This document shows, piece after piece, positions 49,395 to 61,191 of a stretch of 64,000 nt of DNA. This DNA is from Episyrphus balteatus (lineage: Eukaryota; Arthropoda; Insecta; Diptera; Syrphidae), in NCBI RefSeq assembly GCF_945859705.1, contig NC_079136.1, positions 117,599,528 through 117,663,527 on the forward strand, read 5' to 3'. Below the pieces are notes generated by a model. That model was not told where the DNA came from, did no database searches, and was given only the letters and a program-made list of their open reading frames with translations. Every line of letters starts with the position of its first letter. Positions within the stretch are counted from its first letter, which is position 1. Both the position numbers and the translations under genes were made by a program.

Positions 49395-49960
49395 CGCAAC
49401 ACCTGCACCCGCTCACTATAAAACCAATCCATGCCACCAGCAGCAGCCGCCTCCAACTCCAAACTCAATTAGAATTGTTGCTGGCTGCTGCTACCTTTCC
49501 TTTATATTATCTTTATCATTCTACTACCAATCCCTTGTTGCACAAAACTTGAGTGCAAAAACAATAGATAGACCTAAAAAAAGTCCCGGAAAACTGTTTC
49601 AGCACAAAAAAAAAAACAGGTTTCTATAACTTTATATAGTTCACACCTACTACAAACAACAGCAATTTCCAAGGCAGGCCAGGAATATGCAACAACAGCG
49701 TTTTTATAGGTCAAATCCGAGGCGCAACTATCATTGCAACAATTCTACCCCACTTTCCATTGATTTGCAATATGGATGATGATGGTGCGACCACACAACA
49801 GAGGAACGGTCGGTCGGTGGCACAGGTATTGTGTGATGCAACAACCAAAATGAAGTAAGTACCTATATCTCGCGATATTATTTTCACCGGTACATGCAAA
49901 TGAGCCAAGTGATTAGCGGCAGACAAAAGTTACACAAAAAACCCCTCCACACAATACTCA
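49395..49960. other. GC-richer segment with exon-like or regulatory character
   Basis: Composition rises over CAGCAGCAGC-type sequence (49438-49495) and over 49700-49930. On the plus strand a TATAAAAC word lies at 49420. An ATG in good context (CAATATGG, 49772) opens 28 codons, MDDDGATTQQRNGRSVAQ and on, to a GTAAGT donor-like site at 49856. I recognise no protein. It lies about 6 kb upstream of the AGAP exon and could be an enhancer, a promoter or a first exon of another transcript. Confidence 0.3.
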
Positions 49961-51283
49961 CTTCAGTCGAAGTAGGTTACTTTACTGTTATACTCCCTGT
50001 GTAGATAAAAAAATCTACTCCTACATAAAACATGACAAACACACTTGTTATAGGAGCGATAGGATGAAAAAAAAAAAAAAAGAATTTATTCCCAGGATAT
50101 GATTTTGTTCTTACCCAGATTGTCCCCAAAATGCGAGAATCCTCTTTTTCCAGTTCAGGAGAAGCGAACAAAACAAAACACAGAGAACAGACAAGAGAAA
50201 AAAAAATGTAGTCTATTACAACTCCCGGGAGTAAAACGTAATATTTTACTAGGACGTATCTACGTAACTTTACTAGGAATTTTCTATTAGAAAAAAGGAA
50301 GAAACAAAAAAAAACGTTTCCTGACACACTTCACGATGATGGCGGAGCCTTTTTTTCCGAAGCGTTTTTTGTGAAATACCAACGTGACACAACTGTGTGA
50401 ATAGCTTCGAACAAAAGATGGAACAACCCTTGGAAAATAGGAAAATATTTATCCATTCTAGAATATATATGGAATTGTGATGCAACAGTAGCTAGTTGCA
50501 CTGCACCAAGCACCACCTCCACCAACAAATAACATTAAATGCATAACCATATTTTTCTGGTGTGCTTCTGCAATGGAATGTATGCAGTGGAAGAATTTGT
50601 CGATAATGTAGTTCTGCTAGACCACTGTTAATAACAGAAGTTGTAGATTACTAAGTAAGGGTGTTTCAAACATGTTTGAAGTTTGATGTTGAAAGAAACA
50701 GTATAAAAAAGTTAATTTTGTATGTTCTGTTATCTGGCAGTTTGAATCTGCAAAGTGACGTAGGGAATTGTAACTGGAGGAGAATACAGAGAGGTAGTAA
50801 AACGGTGTGTGTCTGTGCAAGTTACCTTCTCTCTGTTTGAAGAAATAAAACGACTATCAGTCTGCCAGGCGTTGCAGTAGTTCAGTGGATTCTGTTTTTT
50901 TTTTGTTTTGTTTTTTTTGTTTTTTTTTTTCTTTGGTATTTTGTTTGAGTTGTTGTGTTGTTGGGTCATTGCAGGATATGTGCGAATGTTTGGTGTTGCC
51001 ACTGTGAGAGAAAATTGTTATATATGAAAATAAGATCATAGAAAAAACCAAGTTATTCTAATTCATAGTTTTTTTTTTTTTTATCTTTTAATCTTGAGCA
51101 AAATTAAGTGTTTTAAAATAACGATTTGAAAGCTTGTATGAAAATTGAGGGAATGAACATAATTGGATCCTCAATTTATGGGGTTAAAGAAATAATTGGG
51201 TGCTGAATCAGGAACAGGATAGTGACACAGGTTGGTAGAAAACGATATGAAAATGTTTAACTATTAAGTACGATAAGCAATAA
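49961..51283. other. Mixed-composition sequence with no recognised gene
   Basis: Minus-strand frames at 50331-50528 and 49977-50327 lack recognisable domains. The minus-strand peptide MLVEVVLGAVQLATVAS from 50528 could look like a signal sequence but is unsupported. No repeat found. Confidence 0.4.
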
Positions 51284-52001
51284 CACGGTGCGACACTGAA
51301 AATACACCCGACGAATTACATAGTGTAGGCTGTTCGTATGGTCGAATAATGCATAAAAATATTTTTGTTATATTTTTGGAACCCTCCATTTTTGTTTTTA
51401 TTTACAAAAAACCATTTTTACAGACCTTACGATGTAATCTATCAATATCTCAGTCATTTTTCTAACAACTCTCAATATGTTATATGTTTTTGAAAAGAGG
51501 ATTTCCAGACCTTTTGAATGATGTGTATAAGTCTATTGTTTAAACAAATTAAGTGTAGGTTTTTATCCCATAAATCTTGAAAGAGTGATTTTTTTCTCAA
51601 TTTTTTCAACTTTACCTAATTTTTTTTGCAAAATAAAACAAACAAAATATAGATACTACGCTTATTTGTGAATAAAAATGTATGTTTTTTAATTTTCTGG
51701 CATTAAACGTGTAAAAAGCGATTTTTGAAAAGTCTGAAAAAAATGATTTTTTTACATCATTCAAAAGGTCTGGAAATCCTCTTCCAAAAACATATAAAAT
51801 ATTGAGAGTTGTTAGAAAAATGACTGAGATATTGATAGGTTACATCGTAAGGTCTGTAAAAATGGTTTTTTGTAAATAAAAACAAAATGGAGGGTTCCAA
51901 AAATATAACAAAAATATTTTTATGCATGTTTCGACTATACGAACAGCCTCCACTATGTAATTTCTCGGGTGTATTTTTTTTTTTTATTTTGTAGCACAGT
52001 G
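51284..52001. mobile_element. 718-bp foldback DNA element with CACNGTG ends and TAA flanks
   Basis: The left end CACGGTGCGACA and right end (reverse complement) CACTGTGCTACA begin inverted arms of about 230-240 bp. Arm blocks include AATACACCCG, ACATAGTG, GGCTGTTCGTA, CATAAAAATATTTTTGTTAT, GGAACCCTCCATTTT, ACCTTACGATGTAA, ATCTCAGTCATTTTTCTAAC and CCAGACCTTTTGAATGATGT. The central 230 bp is single copy with no transposase. TAA flanks both ends (51281-51283 and 52002-52004), consistent with a 3-bp target duplication. CAC-starting ends with a 3-bp duplication would suit a CMC/Chapaev3-type element; that label is tentative. Confidence 0.75.
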
Positions 52002-52514
52002 TAATGAGTGGATTATTATGACAGTTGAATCACTGGTCATTATTTATTTTTCAGTTGATAAATTGAACAGCGTTTATTAAAATTTGGAAAAAAGCGTTGA
52101 GTGCAGGTTCACTTTGCAACTAAAAATACTTATTTTCTAAACTATTACATACGTTAAAGTTTGAGCGTAAGTAGACTGGACCACACCGGACAAGTTGGAC
52201 CATACAAATTTCTCAGAAATTGAAGTTCTATAAGATCATCTGGGTTTGTATATAGTGTCCCGTGTTTTGTAATTTGCCCAGTTATTGTCCCGTATTTGCA
52301 AATTCTCTGAAGAACCTAGCTACATTTCAAGATTTTTAAGGACATGTTAAAAATTTAATGAAAATTTAAGGTTTCAATCATTTTAAAATCATTTAAAATA
52401 AAATGAAAATGTAAAAAAAACAGTTCATACGACTTTGATAATGATTTTTGTGTGTAACAAATAAAACACAACTTTTGAAATTTAAAAAAAAAAAATATTT
52501 TTTGAACTGTTATC

Positions 52515-52534
52515 AACGGTACCTGCCATAGAAC
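52515..52534 (-). repeat. Fragment sharing an exact 20-mer with Helentron-like copy B
   Basis: AACGGTACCTGCCATAGAAC is the exact reverse complement of 60543-60562 inside copy B, and A/T-rich flanks on both sides are similar in character. This suggests a broken, inverted relative of that element around 52.4-52.6 kb; its ends are not visible. Confidence 0.55.
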
Positions 52535-54682
52535 AGTTTTTTTGGTTTCTGAATATCCCGAACACAACTAACCCGATTTCAACGATAATTTATATAAGAA
52601 AGTGTTTAAGTAACCATAATTTAAAAATTTTATATAAATTTAAAACATTTTTGGATTAAAAAAAATAAATTTCAATTTTTTATTTTGAAAAATTAATTTT
52701 TTTTTAAAACTGGTTAATAAGTTATTTTTAAATTTGGTTTTTAAGTGTTAATTAATTTTTTTTTTTTTTAATTTTAGAAAATTTTTATAATAATAAATTA
52801 TTTAAAAAAAAACGACTCTAACGACTCTTCTTCGAAGAAAATCTGGCATTTTATTTTTTGATGGCGGTGTTTGTACTAGAATGTGGGGTTTGTTGGCCCA
52901 GGTGGTCCAAGCATGTAACTTACTCTGAAAGTTTTCCGGATCAGGAGAGGATTCAATGTCGTACTTTCCGAAAGTTGGCACATACAAAATGCTAAATGTC
53001 CGAACAAGGACTCTTATTCGTTTGTATCAATTTTAACAGTGATTACGATTTTTAAATTATTTTATTCTCTTCTAGACGCAGAGTTAAAAAGAAAAAAAAA
53101 AAAATAATGAATTTGAAATAAAAAAAAATATTGCAAATATCTGCAAACATTTTGCATTGAAAAAAAAAAAAAAACGTTGAGAAATATTTTATTTTATCTG
53201 TACAAGGTTTCAATTCGATACGATAATTGAAAGTGGGTGAACATTACAGACAATGCATCAAAAGCGGGAATTCCAAATTCAATTTTTGAAAAAAAAAAAA
53301 ACTCTTTGCAAAATTAATTATTTCACGAATGTCTGAAAAAGACCTGTTATTAAAAAATTTGCATATTTTCACATTTTTTAATCAAGTTTAAGGTTTAATA
53401 AAAAATATTAGTAATGACTGCGATTTTTAAAGTTTCGATCTGCCTAAATAAGAAATACGGACTTGTACCATTTTGATGCAAAGGTTCTGAATTGACTTCT
53501 AAGATTTTATTATAAATCATTAATTTAATTTTAACACTGACCTTTTGTCATATTAAAATATTTATTTATTTGCAAATTTATATGCAAAAAACTCGTATTT
53601 TCAATATTTTGAAATTTTTGACGAGTCATTAATATGGTGACTCTAAGAAAAAAAAAATGATTAAACCAGCATTTAATAGATTTGAGCGAGTTCCAAACTT
53701 GTTATAAGTTTCAGTTCTAAATATTTTACCTTTATTTTGACTGGATAACAACTTCAAACTCCAATTAGTGGGTCTTATTAGGGTACACTAATAACTTTTT
53801 TAGAACTCCTTTACTATTTTTACATTCTACTTTGGAACGTTCATTATGTGTTTTTTTTTTTAAGTCGTTCATAATTATATTATATAATTATTATTACTGA
53901 ATTATCAAAACTAATTTTAAAACTTATTGAATTTCAGAAATTCAGAAATTAGTAGGTTTTAGAGTTTTTAGTTTTCCAATTATAATACAAAATATAACAA
54001 CTTACGGAAAAACTATTTAACAAATTATAAAAAATGATACTAAATAAGCTAATTTTCCTTCATGAAAAATATGATAATATGCCAATTTTTTTTTGTTTAC
54101 TTTCCCAAACTTCCTCATTTCATCTAAAATAAAATTGGTTATCTAATTGAAGACATAAAACAAAACAAATAACAAAAAAACAAAAAAGAACCACCACCAT
54201 TCACCACATACGAAATAATTACTTAATAATCTTAAAATGCATAATCTTCGTAGGTATATATACCTACTTAACCGCACATCGGAAGAGTTTTCTTTCCGTT
54301 TTTCTCTCAATCCTCGAACTTCATCATCATCATCAACAAATAATAATAATAGACACTCACTTTCACTTAAACAAATTTACTAACAAGTTTAGATACTTGT
54401 ACATGCTTGTACATATTTTAAGACTTCTTTTTACCTACAAAGCTTGTTATAGACTCAATTCATATTTAAGATAATAACCAATATAGTTTCACTGTCAGTT
54501 AAGGTAGGTAAATCACAAATAAGTATATAGTTTTAGGTTGAGTTGATTTTTGTGTCTCCTTACTTCCTTCTTTTTCCATCTCAAGAAAATTCAATATAGA
54601 AATAATGATAGACATAATGGATAGCAACAGGGTCGTAGAGCGTAGAGCCTAGAATAAAATGAATTAAATATGTAAATTCTTC
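52535..54682. other. AT-rich sequence; one unidentified short frame
   Basis: The minus-strand frame 52987-52802 encodes 61 residues starting MYVPTFGKYDIESSPDPENF. Its composition is protein-like, unlike its neighbours, and it could be a decayed element or a lost exon; no family is recognised. The rest is A/T-rich with nothing supported. Confidence 0.35.
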
Positions 54683-55015
54683 TTTAAGCAGGTTATAGCT
54701 TCTATAAGGCTTCTATAAATCATTTCACAGAAATAATTTTGCTATTGGTTAAATGCAGTGAATTTCAGCAAGAATTCGGTAAGTGAACTTATAGAAGCTA
54801 GCGGAAGCAGGAACTTCGAAAAGACTTCTTTAAGTTCCACTTTACTGAAATCTCACAAGTTTTAGTTTTTATAAGGCTTCTGTAAATTATTTCTCAGAAG
54901 CAATTTCGCTATAACTATAAGTAAAGTTGTTTAATATTGTATAGTTAACTTCAGTAAAACTTCGGTAAGTGAGCTTATAGAAGTTAGGACTTCGAAAAGA
55001 ACACTTTAACAGATT
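54683..55015 (+). repeat. Two-copy diverged tandem repeat, about 165-bp unit
   Basis: Each unit contains TTATAGCTTCTATAAGGCTTC or TTTTATAAGGCTTCTGTAAAT, then ATTTC(A/T)CAGAA and AATTT(T)GCTAT, TTCGGTAAGTGA(A/G)CTTATAGAAG and ACTTCGAAAAGA. The units start near 54690 and 54857. CTTCTATAAG words near the start face CTTATAGAAG words near the end of each unit, so each unit is itself a weak inverted repeat. Confidence 0.75.
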
Positions 55016-56570
55016 TTTAGCAATTTTAAGGCAGGTACTACCTGGTTATTATGTTGGACTATTAAAAAATTTAAAATTATAAAAAAAACCAATAAAAAAT
55101 TGCAAAAACTCTGGAGGATCTGCGACCCCAATGATAACCTTCCCAATCTACGGGCTTCCATAAGACAACCTTCATAAATAGATAGATTTCGATTTTTATG
55201 ATGGTTGAAAAAGTATATGAAGATCGAAAAATTGATTTTTATCGCGGAAATTAATTTCACGGATATAATTGTCGATTACAATTATGCCAAGACAAAGAAA
55301 AGTCAAAGTCAAAGAGTATATCTGAAAGTTAATTTACGACTTTTGCTAACAATATAAATGGACAAGATGCCAAATCATGAGTGACAAGATGAACTCTTCG
55401 GGACATGTTTGGATCTTTTGTGAATGATTTTGCGTGTCTTCTCTTGAATGCGGAGAGGTACTTTATGGGTTTGAGTTCGATGCGGTCATTGGCTCATATC
55501 ATTCATTGGTCTGGTTTTGTCGGTTTGTATCTTTGTATCTTTTAGGATGAAATTCTTTGGATTTTTTTTTTTTCTCAATTTCTTGTTAATAACCGTGATG
55601 GCTTTTTTGCCCTTTTTTTGTGTCACGTGTTTGTCTTTAAATACACACAGACAAATTCGGTGCTGATTGATTTTGTCAACATCGTTATGTTAATTGGTCA
55701 AAATGTTTCGAGAGTTTATTTTTAAATTTTGTTGCTTTATTTTTTTTTTTTTTATTAAGGAAGTGTCATAAAAATAAGTGTGGTTTTTTATTTTCTTAAT
55801 TGAATTCTTGGCACTAAAAAAAAAAACAAAAAAAAAAAACTTATCTTACTTTACTTACTGAGGCAGTTAATGGATCGGTTGTCATTTAATTTGCGTAAAA
55901 GCGTTCACATTTAGCCCATCATCAACATAATCATCATCGTGAGTTGTAAGGCTCTCTGTTATAGACAAGCATCAACCACAATTTTACACTCGAATGAGTT
56001 TGTTAACCGGAATTAAAGACTCGGTTTTTTTTTCTTCCATAAAAAAAAAAAAAATAAAAAGGAAAGAAACAAAAGAAAATCACACCAGGAAATTATTATG
56101 AACATGAAAAATTATTAAAATATGAAAAAGACTCTCGGTTTTGTTGTCGTCATTTTTAATATTCACTCACTTTAATTTCACACCTTATCACTTATTTTTA
56201 TTTTGATACCTCATAACAATTATGAGAAAACAAAGGGATTTCTTCTTGTAGATGGATTAAGCTTTTAAATTAAAAGTGAAAAAAAAAAAAAAAATAGAAA
56301 GGGCTATGTATAGAGATATTTGGAACAAAAGAAGGACTTTTGATTTTGAAAATAAAGAGGGACTACTTACTTAAAAGACTTTCATTTTTTTAAATATTCG
56401 AAACCAAATAAAAAGAGCAGTAGGTTTTCTATCTTAAATAATTAAACTCTATGTATTGGTTTTTTTCTTATGGAATGTGTCACAATACTCAAGAAAATTT
56501 TTTAGTTTAAAACTCAGGAACTAATGTTTATATGTTTTATGTGTTTTTAAATTAGTATGACTGATTAGGA
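55016..56570. other. AT-rich sequence with no recognised gene
   Basis: Several A/T homopolymers; no exon, element or RNA gene supported. Confidence 0.5.
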
Positions 56571-58280
56571 CCACGGATAATCTTACGGAAATATCACAGA
56601 TTTTTGTGATAAGTACGACAAATCACTCCGTTATATATCACGGATTGCTTTGGAGAGTTCTTTGGTAAATATCACGAATTGCTTCGATTTGTAACAGGGT
56701 TTGGTGGCTATGTATCACAGATTACGCTAATATCATGGGACGTTTCGAAAGGTATTGTTGGATTTCTCTCGTAGTTATCATGAATTTCTTCGAACAATAT
56801 CACATTTTTTTTGTGATAAGTATTACTGATCTTTCCCTTAAGTACTTTGGATTTTTTTTGTAAATGAAATATCACAGATTTTTTGTGACAATTATGACTT
56901 TTATCACTAAGGGTTTTTGGGAAAGTATTACAGAATTTTCCTGTAGGTATCACCGTTTGCATTGGTAAGTATCACGGATTTCTTTGGCAAATATTTCGGT
57001 CTGATTAATAGCATAGATTGTGCAGTATCACAGACAACTTCGACAACTATCACAAATTTTCTGGCAAATTTAATGGATTTTCAGAAAAGTGCCACTTTAT
57101 TGTGCAATGCTTTGGAAGATATTTTTAGATTTTTTCGTAAGTATCATGGATTTCTTCGGAAAATATCACAGATTTTTTGTCATAAGTACGACTGATCTTT
57201 CCGTTAAAAACTAAGGACTTATTTTCTAGGTATTATTGAATATTTTTTTTTTTTTGGCATCACGGATTTCATCGGTAAATATCACCGAGTTTTTAAGTTA
57301 ATATGTATCATGGTCCAATCAATTTTACAGATTTGAAGGTATGTATCACAACTTTAATTGGTAAATATCTTTGATTTTTTCGGTTAGTATAAAGATTTGG
57401 TCGCAAAGTATCACAGATTACTTCGGTAGATATCATGGATTTATTGGTATTTTGCAGATTTTGAATTAGTGTCGCTAAATTTTTTGAAATGAGTCAGAAA
57501 ATATGGCTCAAGTAAGTTTCATGGCTTTTTTTTCGAAAAGTATCACAGATTTTTGTAATTATTCTGATTGATCATTCCGTGAAGAAGGTATCACGGATTC
57601 TTTTGGTTAGTATAATGAAATGTTTTGATTTCACCGATTTGACTTCGATAACTATCACGGATTTATCTGATTTGTATCACAGATTGTCTGTTCGGTAACA
57701 TGGATTGGCTGTTTAGTTTTACGGATTCTCAGTCAAATAGTACTGAATTGTTGGGTGAGTAGCATGGAATTCTGCAGAAAGTACAGTGGATTGCTCTAGT
57801 AAGTATAATATCACAGGCTTGCGTGATCATTCTGAAAAGTATCAGAGGTTGTTCCTGTATACATATATCATGGTAAATTATCACAAGTATGAATTTTTAA
57901 TTGCGATTAATTGCTAAATATCTAAATGCAACGGCTTTCCTCATATCTAAGTCTTACGGATTTTGTGGAAATTATCATAGAATTGTTAGGTTAGTATCAT
58001 AAAAGTATCGATAATTGCGAAATATCACAATTTCATTGCTAAGCATCGGCAGATTTGTTCGTTAAATATCTGGAATCGGCTTTTTTAGTTAGTAAGTGTA
58101 ACGATAATTTTCATGGGTTTCTCGGTAATTATCACGGATTTCAATGATTCTTTGATTGGTCGCTAAGTATCGCAGATTTTTGTGATAAATATGATAGACC
58201 ATAATATATCATAGTTTTCTCTGGAAAGTATCATACAATGTTCTATTTACTATCACCAAATACATATCACATTTCTTCGG
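56571..58280 (+). repeat. Dense TATCACGGATTTCTTCGG keyword array
   Basis: Variants of (A/G)TATCAC(G/A)GATT(T/G) followed by (C/T)TTCGGTAA recur roughly every 20-60 bp for 1.7 kb in one orientation, more than 40 recognisable copies. Examples lie near 56590, 56635, 56673, 56714, 56795, 56866, 56970, 57144, 57165, 57256, 57411, 57543, 57587, 57650, 57676, 58021 and 58128. A longer phrase TATCACAGATTTTTTGTGATAAGTA(C/T)GAC recurs near 56592, 57165 and 58150. Open frames across it on both strands (56708-56962 and 56962-57195) are repeat products. It is a degenerate short-unit minisatellite. Confidence 0.8.
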
Positions 58281-60060
58281 CAAGGAAGACTGTACAAATA
58301 AAATTTTCTATAAATTTATCTTTGTTGCACGCAGTTTTAAAAATAAATCATACCCTACAATTCTAACAACACAAAAAGCAGACGTTACAATTTTTACTAA
58401 CAATAAGAAACCCACAGCCCTAACCATAATCATACTGTTGCTGCCACTTTGGTTAATAAGTGGGTGTCTGGATGAGCGCATATAGCCATTTATGTACATA
58501 TATGCAATCCCCTAACCCCTAACAAGTTTAAGTGTTGAATTTGACTTTAAAATCTCATTGTTGAAGGACATAATAAACTTTTTCAACTTTGTGCAACACC
58601 AAATCAACACACAAAAAAAAAAGAACCGCAAAGTAAAAAAAAGGAGATTTTCTCTTTTCAAAGTTAAAATATATATGAACAATAACCACGAGGACTATAG
58701 ACAGAGCAAGAGAGAGGGTGGATTATCCGTCACGTAATTTAGAGAGACACAATTTGGTGATTTTTTTTTTTTTGTAAAATTATTCTTTATACCAACAAGA
58801 CTGATGCACATTTTAATTGAATGAATTAATATGCGCACATCACCCTCGTTCCTCTTTCTTTATCAGTTTTTTTTTTGTTTGTCTGCTCCTTGTTTTCACA
58901 TCCATCGGCATTGCCTGGGTGCAAAGTTATTACAAATATCACACGTCAAGGGTTGATAAATATAACAGCTCTGCTTGACAGGTCCTTTATTTCTTCCTTG
59001 TTCATATAAACTGATATAATATCCTGTAACATCTTTGTGCGACTTAATTATGTCACTTGCGAAGAGAGGGAGTGAAAAAAATATACTTATGTTAGGGGGT
59101 GGCCTGGAAAATCCGTGTAGTGTGATGAAGGAAGAATTCCTAATTTATTCGACACACCCCCTTCGAATGAGGACTTTTTACAATTTTTTTTTTCAATGCA
59201 ACTATCTAGGAAAACAAAATTCGTGGGTAGAAATTTTTTTTCCTGAGGGGGTGGTACCTAACTCACCCACCTTTTTTGAAATAGATTTTAATCATTACAC
59301 TTTTCTGTCATTTTACTGAATTAAATACTACAAAAGGGATGCAATTTTTTTTCAGAATTTTAATCGCTAAGGGTGCGTTTTTGTGGGTGATAAGCATAAC
59401 TTATGCGCTTACAGTCTGAGGGGTGGTTATGAGTTTTTAGGTACAGTTTTCTATCAAATTAGTTGGTTGATGGATTGGATAGGTTTGTTTTTTTTTTTTT
59501 TTTTGTTCTATTTATCTATTGATGGACAAAAATTTAAGAAATGACAAGTACAGTCATGGGGGTGTGCCTTAGGGGGACGACGAGAAGTGGAAATTTAGTT
59601 AGAACAGACTTATTTATCTTTGGGATTATGATGTGATTTAGTTTAGTTGAGGGCGTGTGATAGAAGTGTGGCAAATAAATTGGATATTAACAATAAAAAT
59701 ACTGACAGAGGTTTTAAGAAAGCTTTCATCTATCCATTTTTAATGAACATAGAAAGACTTCGGGGTAACCCTGAGGCATATTGCATGGCACGTATCGGAT
59801 ATTTAATAAGTCTATCGAATATATTCTTTATTGTAAATCAATTTGATTCAGAAAAATAACGGACATTTTTGACTTCTAACAATTCCCAGTTACATGACAA
59901 AGATGTAACTAAAAAAAATTAAAAGAATAAAGGGTTCCACTTTTAAAATTAAAGCTAGTCCGTGGCAACTCCATTTAATAAAATTAATTAATAAATCAAT
60001 ATATTCCTCATAAGTCATACATTGTGTCTATTCAATTTTGTCGAATAATGAGGTAGTTAA
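58281..60060. other. Sequence without recognised genes
   Basis: Plus-strand frames at 59035-59319 and 59647-59859 contain protein-like stretches (LGGGLENPCSVMKEEF; LRGNPEAYCMARIGY) but no known domain, no splice-site support and no homologous copy in the window. They could be decayed element coding sequence. Confidence 0.4.
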
Positions 60061-60888
60061 ATAAAATACACGACTGGGTCGCACGAATTTGATCTTAGAG
60101 TTAAAGTTGCTTTAATTTTTAAGACTTTATATATAGAAATTTGGAAAAAAAAAAATAAAATTCGTTTAAAAAAAATAAAATAAAATCTGAAATTAAATTT
60201 CCCTCCAAAACAAGTATGCAGTTTTAATTGATATATTAACATGCATTTTTAGAAAAAAAATTTTCAAAATCGTTAGAGCCGTTTTTTTAAAATACTAACT
60301 TTTTATAAATAATTTTTTGGAAAAAAAAGTTTTAAAATAAAATTGGTATGCCATTTTGTAGAAATCACTAATCAACATCTAAAAACAAAATTTCAAAAAA
60401 ATTCAATGTAACGTTTTCGAAAATTTTCAAAATTTTTTTAAAAATCCAAAAATTATTTTTTTGGAAATTTTATTTTTGGTTTATAATTAAATTATATAAA
60501 TCGAGCAAGCCCTCTCGGAGATAATCAGATTTGAAAAAAACGGTTCTATGGCAGGTACCGTTAATAATGATTTTCAAAAAAAAAAAAATTTCATCGAAAG
60601 ATAAACCTTAGCTTTAAACTAACATTTGAATTTTTTAAACAAAATCGTTGGAGCCGTTTTCGAGATATTTCAATTTTACTAAAATCGGTATATGACAAGT
60701 ACCGTTATTTTTGGTCCAAAAAAATTAATTCCAAAAACCCCTCTGGAGAGTCTCCAAAAAATGCTACATACAAAGTTTGAAGTCAATCGGTCCATCCGTT
60801 TAGGCTGTAGCTCCTTATACAGACAGACAGACAGACAGACTGACAGACTGGCAGACAGACAGACTGACAGACTGGCAGACAGAAAGAC

Positions 60889-60936
<48 letters not shown>

Positions 60937-60993
60937 TGACAGACTGACAGACTGACAGACTGACAGACTGACAGACTGACAGACTGACAGACT

Positions 60994-61048
<55 letters not shown>

Positions 61049-61191
61049 TGACAGACTGACAGACGGACTTCCGGGACCCACTTTTTTGGCATTGTCTACC
61101 ATCGTAATGTCATGGAAAAATGTTATCTCAACATTTTTTTTTTGTACGAATGCATAACTTGATATATAGTACCTATATCGCAAGTAAAAAT
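60061..61191 (+). mobile_element. Helentron/DINE-1/mini-me-like non-autonomous element, copy B
   Basis: It shares with copy A the start ATAAAATACACGACTGGGTC then GCACG, the phrase AAAATCGTTAGAGCCGTTTT (present twice here, the second as GTTGGAGCCGTTTTCGAG), AAGTTTGAAGTCAATCGG, CCATCCGTTTAGG, CACTTTTTTGGCAT, CATCGTAATGTCATGG and the end GCAAGTAAAAAT. The 3' end again forms a hairpin (ACTTGATATA against TATATCGCAAGT). It differs from A by a much longer internal microsatellite and by a duplicated GTACCGTT segment. No transposase or helicase frame. Confidence 0.75.
60820..61065 (+). repeat. Compound (ACAG)/(ACTG) microsatellite inside copy B
   Basis: 246 bp of 4-bp units in which runs of ACAG alternate with ACTGACAG blocks and a few variants (GCAG, AAAG, ATAG). 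The pattern is open in several frames, giving serine/cysteine/leucine/valine repeats that should not be called genes. It sits at the same place as the short GACG/CAGA tract in copy A. Confidence 0.9.

Noticed and set aside
51284..52001. Transib assignment based on the CACTGTG heptamer-like end
   Set aside because: Transib makes 5-bp target duplications. The flanks match over only 3 bp (TAA), and no transposase is present.
59035..59319. 94-residue frame with LGGGLENPCSVMKEEF
   Set aside because: No recognised domain and no splice or promoter support; it may be decayed element sequence but cannot be called a gene.
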